From Pseudomonadota bacterium (GTDB taxonomy: Bacteria > Pseudomonadota > Gammaproteobacteria > Xanthomonadales > Xanthomonadaceae), in NCBI GenBank assembly GCA_018242445.1, contig JAFEBW010000025.1, forward strand, positions 1 through 64,000: a stretch of DNA of 64,000 nucleotides. Reading direction: 5' to 3'. The first letter of the stretch is position 1. Each line of letters opens with the position of its first letter. The position numbers and the translations under genes are program-made. This document shows positions 10,286 to 21,983 of this stretch, piece by piece. The notes under the pieces are model-generated. The model saw only the letters and a list, made by a program, of their open reading frames with translations. It did not search any database and was not told the origin of the DNA.

Positions 10286-12443
10286 GTGTTTCTCCTCTTT
10301 GTGGCCGGCGTCGAGGACGAAGCCAGCGTTCGAACAAGACCGCACGATCGCGGTCAGACAGGGTGAACAGCAGGGCCGCGACGAGCCGGTCAGGTGAGCC
10401 CGCAGCGAACGTCACGTCAAACGTGGCGAGGTGCGCATGAGCCATCGCGTAGCGGCTGCTCGCGAGCCGGAGCACGGCGTCGAAGTTGCCCGCGCGGGTC
10501 AACGTGACGAGCGCGCGCGCGGCCTCCATCGTGCGTGCACCCGTCTCCTCGGCGAGCAGGTCGTCGCCGGAGAGGTCGCGGATGACCAAGCGGCGTTGAT
10601 CGACGAGCGGCTGCAGGAGCCCCAGGAGCGCGAGTTCACCATCGGCTTTGGAGACGCGGGCGTCATCGCGCTGAATGATGGCGTGGACCTCCTTTGGGAT
10701 GCTTCTCCAGTCGAAGAGCGCAAGCCGCGCGAGCCAAGCCGCGAAGAGTACCTCGTCGAGATCTCCGTCGAGCCACTGGCGAACCTGCGATGCCGTCGCC
10801 GGCAAGGGGGCTCGACCACGTTGATGGGGCTTGTTCGCGTCCGCCTCCTGGTCGAGGAGCTTTCTCGACAAGACAGCACCGAGGACGCGAGCCAGGTCGC
10901 CAGGCCCCCAGACCCAACGGGCCGGAGGACGGTCGGTGTGCGTGTAGTTCGCGTAGGTTGCTCCGTACTTCCACTCGACGCCGAAGCGGTACGTGGCGAA
11001 GGGCTGCGCGACGGGGAACGCCGACACGAGGGACAGCGCGAGCCGCGCCTCTGTACCAGGGGGGTCGTCTGCGAACAAAGAAGGCAGCCACTCGAGCGGC
11101 AGCGGCTCCCAGCGGATCTTGCCCTTGCGGAACCTGCGGTTCCGGTCGATGCGATCCAGCGCGCCGACGATCGCGTCGAGCAACGCGAGGCCTGCTTCCG
11201 GGTTCGTCGGCTCGGCAGCGACGTCGAGCAGCGCTGATTCGATCGGGCCGCGAAGCCCCACGAAGCGCTTGCCGTCCCGTGGAAAGCCGCGCTGTTCGAT
11301 CAGCGCGGTGACGCGCTCGAGTGTCGATGATGCCGCTGCGCCGACGTCCGCTCCCGCAGCGAGAGAGAATCGTGCCTCCAGTCGAGGTTCGAAGGTGTTA
11401 GAACTGGTCGTTCGGCCGAGCGTGAAACGGCGGAACCCGTTGATCCCAGCGTCCACACCGCGCGCCCGGATGGCCGTCGCAAACGCGGCGGGAGTAAGTG
11501 CTCCGCGACCACGCAGCTCAGCGCGACCACGCGAGAACAACGTACTCACCTCGGCGAGCGACATCGGCCGGCTCCACAATGGCGTCCAGATCTCGCCACG
11601 GAGTCGGTCTGCTTCCTTCTCGGCGCACGCAGCGATGGGCTGCGTCACAAAGGGGAAGGCACCCACGGCGCGCGCAGACCGAGCCCCGAGTCGCCGAGAT
11701 GCACCACCGGCGAGGAACGACAACCCTTCGCAGGCAAGTGCCATCGCCCACGGCGAAACCTGCCCCTCGCGCGCCGGTGACTGGCCACTGTTGTAGAGCT
11801 TCGTGGCTTCGCTGAACCACGATCCTGCGGCGAGTTTCTCGACCATCCACGTGGTGGGTTCGCCAAGCAGCAAGGCACGCAACGCGGTTCGTCGCTCGTC
11901 TGCGCCCTCGACATCACCGCCGGCTTGCGCCTTCTTCCCACGCCTTATTGCGGCCTTCGGAGCAGCCGCAAGGGAATCGACGGCCTTCTTCCATCCCGCT
12001 GCGAAATCTCGACGACCTGCGTTGCCTCCGCTGCCGAGGAGCGGATTGAAGCTGACACGCGAATGCGGCACGGCATGGGCTGCGAAGAACTGAATCTGCG
12101 CTTCGGGCGCTTTCGCCTGCCACAGCGCAAGCGGCGCACCGGATTTCGCCTTTGTGCCCTTCTTCTGATCCTCGGACCATGCCTTGTCGTACTGGGTCCA
12201 TTCGCGCTTGCCGACATCGGAGTTGGTTTGCGTGGCAGCAACCCGCATCAGCTCGTCGAGCAGTTCGTCGAGCGAGGGCGGCCCGCCGACCACCTGCAGC
12301 ACCTCGTCGCGCCACGCGAGCCGCGAGCTCGGCCACTTTCGAGACAACACCCGCAAGAGGCCGAGCGACGCGAGGTAGTTGCCGAGGCTGTCGGGCGACA
12401 GACCGGGCAGCGCCAGGGCTGGAAGGCGCAGTTCACTGGCCAT
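10278..12443 (-). CDS. csx17: Csx17, Cas8-like large subunit of the type I-G effector
   Basis: The 721-residue protein starts with a LPALALPGLSPDSLGNYLAS segment that I associate with the Csx17 family, the large subunit of type I-G systems. This subunit should recognise the PAM and recruit Cas3. No catalytic motif is seen or expected. The ATG at 12443 lies inside the end of cas3 (11-nt overlap); a GTG one codon upstream is an alternative. It overlaps csb1 at its 3' end. Confidence 0.85.
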   Translation of the reverse strand: MASELRLPALALPGLSPDSLGNYLASLGLLRVLSRKWPSSRLAWRDEVLQVVGGPPSLDELLDELMRVAATQTNSDVGKREWTQYDKAWSEDQKKGTKAKSGAPLALWQAKAPEAQIQFFAAHAVPHSRVSFNPLLGSGGNAGRRDFAAGWKKAVDSLAAAPKAAIRRGKKAQAGGDVEGADERRTALRALLLGEPTTWMVEKLAAGSWFSEATKLYNSGQSPAREGQVSPWAMALACEGLSFLAGGASRRLGARSARAVGAFPFVTQPIAACAEKEADRLRGEIWTPLWSRPMSLAEVSTLFSRGRAELRGRGALTPAAFATAIRARGVDAGINGFRRFTLGRTTSSNTFEPRLEARFSLAAGADVGAAASSTLERVTALIEQRGFPRDGKRFVGLRGPIESALLDVAAEPTNPEAGLALLDAIVGALDRIDRNRRFRKGKIRWEPLPLEWLPSLFADDPPGTEARLALSLVSAFPVAQPFATYRFGVEWKYGATYANYTHTDRPPARWVWGPGDLARVLGAVLSRKLLDQEADANKPHQRGRAPLPATASQVRQWLDGDLDEVLFAAWLARLALFDWRSIPKEVHAIIQRDDARVSKADGELALLGLLQPLVDQRRLVIRDLSGDDLLAEETGARTMEAARALVTLTRAGNFDAVLRLASSRYAMAHAHLATFDVTFAAGSPDRLVAALLFTLSDRDRAVLFERWLRPRRRPQRGETHV

Positions 12444-15351
12444 CACGCACCTCGCTGGGCTTGGTGCTCGCGCTCGGCTGCGCGCTCGCGCGCCAGTCTG
12501 CGATGCGGACGAGCGCCTCGAGGTACGCCAGCGCGAAGGGGCCGAGCTGACGCGGTTCGGACTCCGGCACGACGCCGGCGTCGCTTTTCTCCTCTGGTCG
12601 CCACGGGCCGAGCAGGTCAGCCACGAGCCCCGTCCAGCCGTGGCCGGTCAGCACGAACTCGTCGCCTTCCCATCGCCCCTCCGCACCGTCTTTCGCGATC
12701 GAGAAGTCGAGCGGCCACTGGTCGTTGCCGATCACGAGCGTGCTCGGCTCGGGGCGCACGCCGAAGACGTCATCGCCTTCGTCCGTGGTCGAACGCATCA
12801 CGGTACGCGCCTTGCCGTGGTGCGTGGCCGCCAGGTAGACCGCGAGCGCGGGGTACGGCTTCGTCTTGGTGTCGCGGTACTTGTGCCACATCGCAAGCGC
12901 GGAGGCGACCTCGTGACGCAGGCCGGGGCGGAACTGGAGATGCCCGGCCCAGCGAACGCCGGTGACGGCGCGTAGCGATTTCAGCTCCGCGTCGCTGAGC
13001 TTGTCGTCGATGGCCCACCGAAGGCGTACGACCTCTTCGCGACCGCGCTGACGAGCTTGGTCGGGTAGCGTATGTGCCTGCTGTCGAAGCCTGGCGAACG
13101 CAGCGCGCACTGTCGTTACGTCGCCCACGACATCGGCGGCGACGACGCGGGGGCTCTTGGCGAGCAGCGCGTCGGGAATGCCGGAGCGATCAGGCAACGC
13201 TTCCTGCCACTGCGGATGCGCCTTGCCGAGGTCATGGAGCCCTGACGCCTCCACGACGGCCGTCCTCGTGTCGCCGGTCAGCGAGAGCGCGGTGCTCAGC
13301 TTCTCGGCCGCGTCTCTCGCATCCTTGAGGTGGACATCGAGCGTCGACCAGTACCCAGCTTCGGTCCACGCATCATCTCGCAGCGTCGCCCCGCGCCCGG
13401 CGCGCGGCACCTCAGCGAGCAAGTTCGAGCTGTCGCCCGTCCAACCTTCGGTCGCGTCGTAGCCGCCGACCTCCCGTTTGAGCATCACGAGCATGCCGGG
13501 CCGGATATCCCAGTGGTTCACACGCTCCCAGCGATCCGCCTCGTCATCCCAGAGCCAGGCCTTGGCCTTGCTGCTCTCGATCATCTTCTGCACGCGAACG
13601 AACGAAACCGGGCAGCCTTCCCTGGCGGGCTCCAGCAGCGGGCCGTCGAGGTCGTCGCCGCGCGGAGGACTATCGCCAGACCAGTCGCGCCAGAACACCG
13701 TCACGTCGAGATCGGGATCGGTACCGCGCACGAAGGCGCTGACGTCGGTGAAGCCGCCGTGAACGTCGCGCTCCGTCGAGAAGAGCCCGTGGACGTCGAG
13801 AGCGCGTGGCAGCGAGCTCGGTTTCGGCTGCAGGGCCTCGGTGACTTCCTTCTGCTTGCTCGCGTTCAACTCAGCGATGGCTTCCGAGTACGCCTTGTGC
13901 TGAGAGATCGGGGCGAAGGCATCGACGAGCTTCTTGGTGCGTTCGATGTCGGTGATCTCGTAGGGGCCGATGCGCTCGACCTTCTTGTTTCCACCTTCCT
14001 TCGGCGTCTCCCAGACCCACGCCTGAGCATCCTGGTCGTCGCCCTTGCGGTTCAGGCGACCAAGGCGCTGGAGCATCGACGGCCACGGCGCGAGCTCGGT
14101 GAAGAGATGATGCGCCGAGATGTCCACGCCCGCCTCGATGACCTGCGTGCTCACGCAGATCAGACCAGGATCGTCCTTCGGCAGCGTGCCAGCCTTGCGC
14201 TGGGCGTCGAAGTCGATGAGGCGTTGCTCGTGCCGCGCGCGGTCCTCGCGGCGAAACCGCGACGTGAGGAGCACCTTGTGGTCGATCGTCGAGAGCGCGC
14301 CGAACACGGCGCGCGCCATGTCCACGGTATTGCAGATGACGAGCGAGAGCGTGCCCGCCGCGTGCTTCGCCTTCACGGAGGCGGCGATGGCGTCCGGCGT
14401 GACGGCCGTCGCTGCAGCGGACTTCGCTGCGCCTCGCTTCTTGCCTCCGCCGGTCGTCGGTTGCGCGGCTGCCTCTGGCTGCCACCACGCCAGAGGGCGC
14501 TTCGCCTCACGCCACCACTTGAGCCCCTTGTCGCCATCGAGCGTGGTCGTGAGCTTGCCTTCGAATGCGACCTGTTCCGCCGACGGCTTATTGATCCCCT
14601 TGTTGCCATCGAGCGCGGTCGTGAGCTTGCCTTCGAATGCGACCTGTTCCGCCGACGGCTTATCGAGATCGTCGCGCGTTCGATCCGTCGTGCTCAGGAA
14701 CGATGTGCCGACGGTGGCGCTCATCCACGTCGTCAGGCACGGCTTGAGAGACGGAAATCGCTTGCGCCGCATCCAGTCGAGCTGAGAGGTCGTCCACAGG
14801 CCCGGCCCCATGAGCTGGATCTCGTCGATGAGCCACCGACAGTCGTTGTTGAGCAGGCCGAAGTGCACCGGCCATTCGAAGCGGCTCATCGCATAGCCTC
14901 GGTTGAGCGCCCGAGAGAGAAGTTGATCCTGCGTGCCGACGAGAACCCAAGGCTTGTCCGGCTGCCCCACCCACTCGTCGTCGATGGCACCACCCATGAG
15001 CTGATGAACCTTGATGTCGATCTTGGGCTGCTTCGCCTTGAGCGCGTCGAAGCAGGTCTTCAGCCGTTGCACCGTCTGCGTCACGAGGCTGCGCATCGGC
15101 AAGCAGACCACGAGGTGCAGCGGCTCTGGCTTCCTGTCGACGAGCAGGCGCCACGCCCAGGCGAGCGCGACCTCCGTTTTGCCGAGGCCGGCAGGAACGG
15201 AAAGCACATCCGGCAGGCCGTCGAGGGCGACCAAGGTCTGCCATATGTGAGGACGAGGCCAGCCGGTCCCGGAGCAAAAGAACTCCTCGAATGACTTCTC
15301 GCGACCCTCTTTGGTCATGGGCATGCGATTGCATCCATCCAACGGAATCAT
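12433..15351 (-). CDS. cas3: Cas3, helicase-HD type of type I-G
   Basis: This is the signature nuclease-helicase of type I systems, 972 residues; it unwinds and degrades the target once the effector has bound. The helicase comes first: Walker A PAGLGKTE (53-60), box II DEIQ (176-179), motif VI QRLGRLNRKG (428-437). The HD nuclease is C-terminal, with H674, H706-D707 (SGLHDLGK), H813 and H844-H845. This order is typical of I-G and the reverse of most Cas3 proteins. Residues 231-254 and 255-278 are a tandem duplication. The ATG at 15351 overlaps the stop of a small upstream gene; MPMTKEG, ten codons in, is an alternative start. Confidence 0.95.
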   Translation of the reverse strand: MIPLDGCNRMPMTKEGREKSFEEFFCSGTGWPRPHIWQTLVALDGLPDVLSVPAGLGKTEVALAWAWRLLVDRKPEPLHLVVCLPMRSLVTQTVQRLKTCFDALKAKQPKIDIKVHQLMGGAIDDEWVGQPDKPWVLVGTQDQLLSRALNRGYAMSRFEWPVHFGLLNNDCRWLIDEIQLMGPGLWTTSQLDWMRRKRFPSLKPCLTTWMSATVGTSFLSTTDRTRDDLDKPSAEQVAFEGKLTTALDGNKGINKPSAEQVAFEGKLTTTLDGDKGLKWWREAKRPLAWWQPEAAAQPTTGGGKKRGAAKSAAATAVTPDAIAASVKAKHAAGTLSLVICNTVDMARAVFGALSTIDHKVLLTSRFRREDRARHEQRLIDFDAQRKAGTLPKDDPGLICVSTQVIEAGVDISAHHLFTELAPWPSMLQRLGRLNRKGDDQDAQAWVWETPKEGGNKKVERIGPYEITDIERTKKLVDAFAPISQHKAYSEAIAELNASKQKEVTEALQPKPSSLPRALDVHGLFSTERDVHGGFTDVSAFVRGTDPDLDVTVFWRDWSGDSPPRGDDLDGPLLEPAREGCPVSFVRVQKMIESSKAKAWLWDDEADRWERVNHWDIRPGMLVMLKREVGGYDATEGWTGDSSNLLAEVPRAGRGATLRDDAWTEAGYWSTLDVHLKDARDAAEKLSTALSLTGDTRTAVVEASGLHDLGKAHPQWQEALPDRSGIPDALLAKSPRVVAADVVGDVTTVRAAFARLRQQAHTLPDQARQRGREEVVRLRWAIDDKLSDAELKSLRAVTGVRWAGHLQFRPGLRHEVASALAMWHKYRDTKTKPYPALAVYLAATHHGKARTVMRSTTDEGDDVFGVRPEPSTLVIGNDQWPLDFSIAKDGAEGRWEGDEFVLTGHGWTGLVADLLGPWRPEEKSDAGVVPESEPRQLGPFALAYLEALVRIADWRASAQPSASTKPSEVRDGQ
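14524..14667 (-). repeat. 72-bp in-frame tandem duplication inside cas3
   Basis: Two copies, 14524-14595 and 14596-14667, differ at only a few bases. Each encodes 24 residues starting KPSAEQVAFEGKLTT and ending near LDG(N/D)KG. It falls between helicase motifs III (SAT) and IV, in a stretch that probably forms a surface loop. The frame is kept. Confidence 0.95.
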
Positions 15352-15566
15352 GTCGTGCCGGTTTTCTCAAAATAGCGGCGAACCTTGTGCATCTTCGCGC
15401 AACTTTCGCTCCCGCCCTCCACCCATCCATCCGGAGCTGGCTCCCCCGCAAACGCCATGCTGCGCGCGGCCTTGCGCGGCAGGTTCGCCAGCCGTCGGCG
15501 CTGCTGCGCTTCCGGCGGCAGGCTGCGCCAGTGGTTGATGGCTTCGATCCAGTCCATGCACCGCAT
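15348..15566 (-). CDS. Small unnamed gene translationally coupled to cas3
   Basis: The predicted protein has 72 residues (62 or so if ATG 15557 is used, starting MDWIEAINHWRSLPPEAQ). It is rich in Arg and Trp, with a second half of SMAFAGEPAPDGW and a basic tail. Its stop overlaps the cas3 start by four bases (ATGA), so if translated it would be the first gene of the cas operon. The first 40 residues remind me of short proteins often found beside PIN toxins, but I cannot name the family. It may be a real operon member, a leader peptide or a relic. No signal peptide or metal-binding motif is seen. Confidence 0.45.
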   Translation of the reverse strand: MRCMDWIEAINHWRSLPPEAQQRRRLANLPRKAARSMAFAGEPAPDGWVEGGSESCAKMHKVRRYFEKTGTT

Positions 15567-15640
15567 TGTGTGAGGCTCCATCGCAGGGTTCGAATTCCGC
15601 ACTTGGAGTTTTTGCCCCGCGACTAGACTACTGCGCCGAA

Positions 15641-15657
15641 GTCTCACGAGGTGAGAC
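15641..15657. promoter_or_regulatory. Short perfect inverted repeat upstream of the cas operon
   Basis: GTCTCAC-GAG-GTGAGAC, two 7-bp arms with a 3-nt loop, lies between the SNF2-gene stop (15687) and the cas operon start. There is no T-run on either side, so it is more likely an operator or a weak end-of-message hairpin for the helicase gene than a standard terminator. Confidence 0.4.
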
Positions 15658-15686
15658 GAGGCCGGATTCGCATATCTCGGTGTCGG

Positions 15687-19142
<3,456 letters not shown>

Positions 19143-19366
19143 TGCAGGCCGGGAATCGAATCCGGATATCGTGCCGCAAACGCAGTCCATAGTCAGCCAG
19201 CATGATCTGCGGGCGCGGCGGGCGTCTCGACGCGATCAGCCAGACCCCGTCGACCTCCAGGTTTCGCACCCTCATACGCCCTTCGGGCACCTTCCCCCGA
19301 CGGGGAGAATGGGCTCCGGCTTGCGCCGGGGCGGCGGCAATGGCGATGGCCGTGCTGGTGCAGGCA

Positions 19367-19395
19367 TTGCAATGCCCATTGGCGCCACGTACAAT
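19367..19395 (+). promoter_or_regulatory. Sigma-70 promoter of the tRNA-fMet gene
   Basis: TTGCAA (19367-19372) and TACAAT (19390-19395) are separated by exactly 17 bp. The tRNA begins 13 bp after the -10 box, which fits a stable-RNA promoter. It may also drive some read-through into rimP-nusA. Confidence 0.8.
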
Positions 19396-19407
19396 GGCCG
19401 ACTCTGC

Positions 19408-19484
19408 TGCGGGGTGGAGCAGTCTGGCAGCTCGTCGGGCTCATAACCCGAAGGTCGCAGGTTCAAATCCTGCCCCCGCTACCA
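19408..19484 (+). tRNA. metY: Initiator tRNA-fMet (CAT)
   Basis: The 77-nt gene has anticodon CAT at 19442-19444 and the initiator hallmark of three G-C pairs (GGG/CCC) flanking the anticodon loop. CCA is encoded (19482-19484). Positions 1 and 72 are T and T, so the first acceptor pair is unpaired, as needed for formylation; Escherichia coli uses C-A at this place. It heads the rimP-nusA-infB cluster, the same arrangement as metY-nusA of enterobacteria. Confidence 0.97.
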
Positions 19485-19577
19485 GCTCTGCGACAGGAAG
19501 CTCTTCGTGGATTCCTTGTTGCGCTGGGCTCGCGACGGTATCGCTTTTGCCGTCGTACCGGAATTGGTTGTTGCCGG

Positions 19578-19606
19578 AAGGGGCCCGCTGGGCCCCTTTG
19601 CTTTTT
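19578..19606 (+). terminator. Intrinsic terminator after tRNA-fMet
   Basis: AAGGGGCCC-GCT-GGGCCCCTT is a perfect 9-bp stem with a 3-nt loop (19578-19598), followed by TGCTTTTT. It lies between the tRNA and rimP and should end most tRNA transcripts, leaving partial read-through or a second promoter for rimP. Confidence 0.85.
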
Positions 19607-19648
19607 CAGTTGCTGCTTTTTAATTTTCGAAACGATGCGCCCCTGACG

Positions 19649-20275
19649 ATGTCCGATCGCGCCACCGAAATCGCCGCCTTGCTCGCGCCGACCGTCGCCT
19701 CCATGCAGCTCGAGCTGCTGGGCGTGGAGTTCGCGCCGTCGGGCGCGCATGCGCTGTTGCGGCTGTACATCGACGCGCCTGCGCGCGCGGTGACGGTGGA
19801 CGATTGCGAGGCGGTGAGCCGCGAGGTGTCGGCGGTGCTGGATGTCGAGGATCCGATCGCCTCGCATTACACGCTGGAAGTGTCCTCGCCGGGCATCGAC
19901 CGGCCGCTGTTCACCGCCGCGCAATTCGCGCGGCATGCGGGCGAACAGGTGAAGTTGGCGCTGCATGTGCCGGTCGGCGGTCGCCGCCGCGTGCAGGGAG
20001 TGATTCTCGCGGTAGACGGCGATGACATCGTGGTTCGCGTGAGCGAGGAAGCACTCAAACTTCAACACGGCAACATCGACAAGGCACGACTGGTGCCGGA
20101 CTGGGCCGCGCTCGGGCTGGGCGGCAACGCGGCCGGCAGGGGCAAGGCCGCAGGCGGCCGGCGCGCCGATGGGAACCACCAGGGCCGCGGCGGCAAGCCG
20201 GGACGGAAAACGAAACGCAACGACGATCCACACAACGGCGGGCACGACGGGCACGCCACGGAGCACGAACGATGA
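19649..20275 (+). CDS. rimP: Ribosome maturation factor RimP
   Basis: RimP helps assemble the 30S ribosomal subunit. The 208-residue protein contains the family core, including [10 protein letters not shown] and the [12 protein letters not shown] stretch, in residues 1-150. The last 55 residues are a low-complexity tail of Gly, Arg, Lys and His ([14 protein letters not shown]...[14 protein letters not shown]) that the 150-residue Escherichia coli protein lacks. The ATG at 19649 gives the normal N-terminus. The nusA start overlaps its stop by four bases (ATGA), indicating translational coupling. Confidence 0.95.
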   Translation: MSDRATEIAALLAPTVASMQLELLGVEFAPSGAHALLRLYIDAPARAVTVDDCEAVSREVSAVLDVEDPIASHYTLEVSSPGIDRPLFTAAQFARHAGEQVKLALHVPVGGRRRVQGVILAVDGDDIVVRVSEEALKLQHGNIDKARLVPDWAALGLGGNAAGRGKAAGGRRADGNHQGRGGKPGRKTKRNDDPHNGGHDGHATEHER

Positions 20276-21756
20276 GCAAGGAAATGTTGATGGTGATCGA
20301 CGCGGTCGCCAGCGAGAAAGGCGTGTCGCGCGACGTGATCCTGCACGCGATGGAGTCGGCGCTGGCGTCGGCGGCGAAGAAGTCCTACCACGAGCAGGAC
20401 GTGCAGATCCGCGTGTCGATCAATCCCAAGGACGGCAGCTACGAAACCTTCCGCCAGTGGGAGGTCGTGCCGGACGACGTGGTGATGGAATCGCCCGAGC
20501 GCCAGTTGCGCCTGATGGATGCGGTGGACGACAACGCCGAGGCCACGGTGGGAGACATCATCGAGGAGCAGATCAAGAATGCCGAATTCGGCCGCATCGA
20601 GGCGCAGGCGGCCAAGCAGGTGATCGTGCAGAAGGTGCGCGAGGCCGAGCGCGCGCAGGTGGTCGAGGCCTGGGCCGACCGTGTGGGGCAGATGGTCACC
20701 GGCATCGTCAAGCGCGCCGAGCGCGGCAACATCTACATCGACCTCGGCGGCAATGCCGAAGGCTTCATCCCCAAGGACAAGGGCATCCCGCGCGACGCCC
20801 TGCGGCCCGGCGACCGGGCGCGGGGCTTGCTGATGGAAGTGCGCGCCGAAGCGCGCGGCCCGCAGTTGTTCGTCAGCCGCGGCGCGCCCGAATTCATGAT
20901 GGAGCTGTTCAAGCTCGAAGTGCCGGAAGTCGGGCAGGGCCTGGTCGAGATCAAGGCCGCCGCACGCGACCCGGGCGATCGCGCGAAGATCGCGGTGGTC
21001 GCGCACGACCGCCGCACCGATCCGATCGGTGCGTGCATCGGCATGCGCGGCTCGCGCGTGCAGGCGGTGAGCAACGAGCTCAACGGCGAGCGCGTGGACA
21101 TCATCCTGTGGAGCGACAACCCGGCGCAGTTCGTCATCAATGCGATGGCCCCGGCCGAGGTGCAGTCGATCGTGGTCGATGAGGAAAAGCACTCGATGGA
21201 CCTGGCCGTGGCCGAGGACAAGCTCGCGCAGGCGATCGGCAAGGGTGGCCAGAACGTGCGTCTGGCCAGCCGCCTGACCGGCTGGCAGCTCAACGTGATG
21301 ACCCAGGACCAGGTCGCCGCCAAGAGCGAGGCCGAGCAGGCCGCGGCCAAGCAGTTGTTCATGGACAAGCTCGAGGTGGACGAGGAAATCGCCGGCATCC
21401 TCGTCGGCGACGGCTTCAACACCGTCGAGGAAATCGCCTACGTGCCGACCGCCGAACTGCTGGCGATCGAGGGCTTCGACGAGGACATCGTCGAGGAACT
21501 GCGCGCCCGCGCCCGCGACGCGCTGCTGACCGATGCGCTGGCCAACGAGGAAGAGGTCGAGCATCAGCCAGCCGCGGATCTGCTGGAGCTGGACGGGATG
21601 GACGAGGAAACCGCGTTCGCCCTGGCCGCTCGCGGGGTGACCAACCGCGAGGAGCTGGCCGAGCAGGCCACCGACGACATCGCCGACATCGAAGGCGTGG
21701 ATCCGGAGCGTGCCGCGGCGCTGATCATGGCCGCCCGCGCGCACTGGTTCGAATGA
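20272..21756 (+). CDS. nusA: Transcription elongation/termination factor NusA
   Basis: NusA binds RNA polymerase and nascent RNA and controls pausing, termination and antitermination. The 494 residues match the family: an N-terminal polymerase-binding domain, an S1 domain ([17 protein letters not shown]), two KH domains ([17 protein letters not shown] in the second) and two acidic helix-hairpin-helix repeats at the C-terminus (residues about 365-494). The gene sits between rimP and infB as usual and overlaps the rimP stop. Confidence 0.98.
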   Translation: MSKEMLMVIDAVASEKGVSRDVILHAMESALASAAKKSYHEQDVQIRVSINPKDGSYETFRQWEVVPDDVVMESPERQLRLMDAVDDNAEATVGDIIEEQIKNAEFGRIEAQAAKQVIVQKVREAERAQVVEAWADRVGQMVTGIVKRAERGNIYIDLGGNAEGFIPKDKGIPRDALRPGDRARGLLMEVRAEARGPQLFVSRGAPEFMMELFKLEVPEVGQGLVEIKAAARDPGDRAKIAVVAHDRRTDPIGACIGMRGSRVQAVSNELNGERVDIILWSDNPAQFVINAMAPAEVQSIVVDEEKHSMDLAVAEDKLAQAIGKGGQNVRLASRLTGWQLNVMTQDQVAAKSEAEQAAAKQLFMDKLEVDEEIAGILVGDGFNTVEEIAYVPTAELLAIEGFDEDIVEELRARARDALLTDALANEEEVEHQPAADLLELDGMDEETAFALAARGVTNREELAEQATDDIADIEGVDPERAAALIMAARAHWFE

Positions 21757-21832
21757 GCAAGGCGCGCAGGCGCGAAGGTGCCGGCGCGGTACACGGTACA
21801 CTGACAGGCTTGTGAAACTTGGGGCCTGCTGG

Positions 21833-21854
21833 CCGATCCCCCGACGGGGATCGG
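21833..21854. other. GC-rich hairpin in the nusA-infB gap
   Basis: CCGATCCCC-CGAC-GGGGATCGG is a perfect 9-bp stem with a tetraloop, in the 227-bp gap between nusA and infB. There is no T-run, so it is not a standard terminator. It could pause polymerase, serve as an RNase processing site or be an attenuating structure. Nothing else in the gap is recognisable. Confidence 0.5.
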
Positions 21855-21983
21855 GTGGCGACGATTCCGCAAGGCATCGCGCCGCCGCAAGACGCCAGTT
21901 TCGCTGCTCGCACGGCACTGCGCCGCGCGAGCCGTAACGACCGCTCGCGACATGTCGCGGGCAACACCACCACCGGGATACGC

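Noticed and set aside
13330..15294. Long open frame (654 codons) antisense to cas3
   Set aside because: It mirrors cas3 codon structure on the opposite strand in GC-rich DNA; no domain is recognisable.
21819..21983. An N-terminal extension of IF-2 from an upstream in-frame start
   Set aside because: The added residues are unlike any IF-2 and the conserved IF2-N domain starts exactly at ATG 21984.
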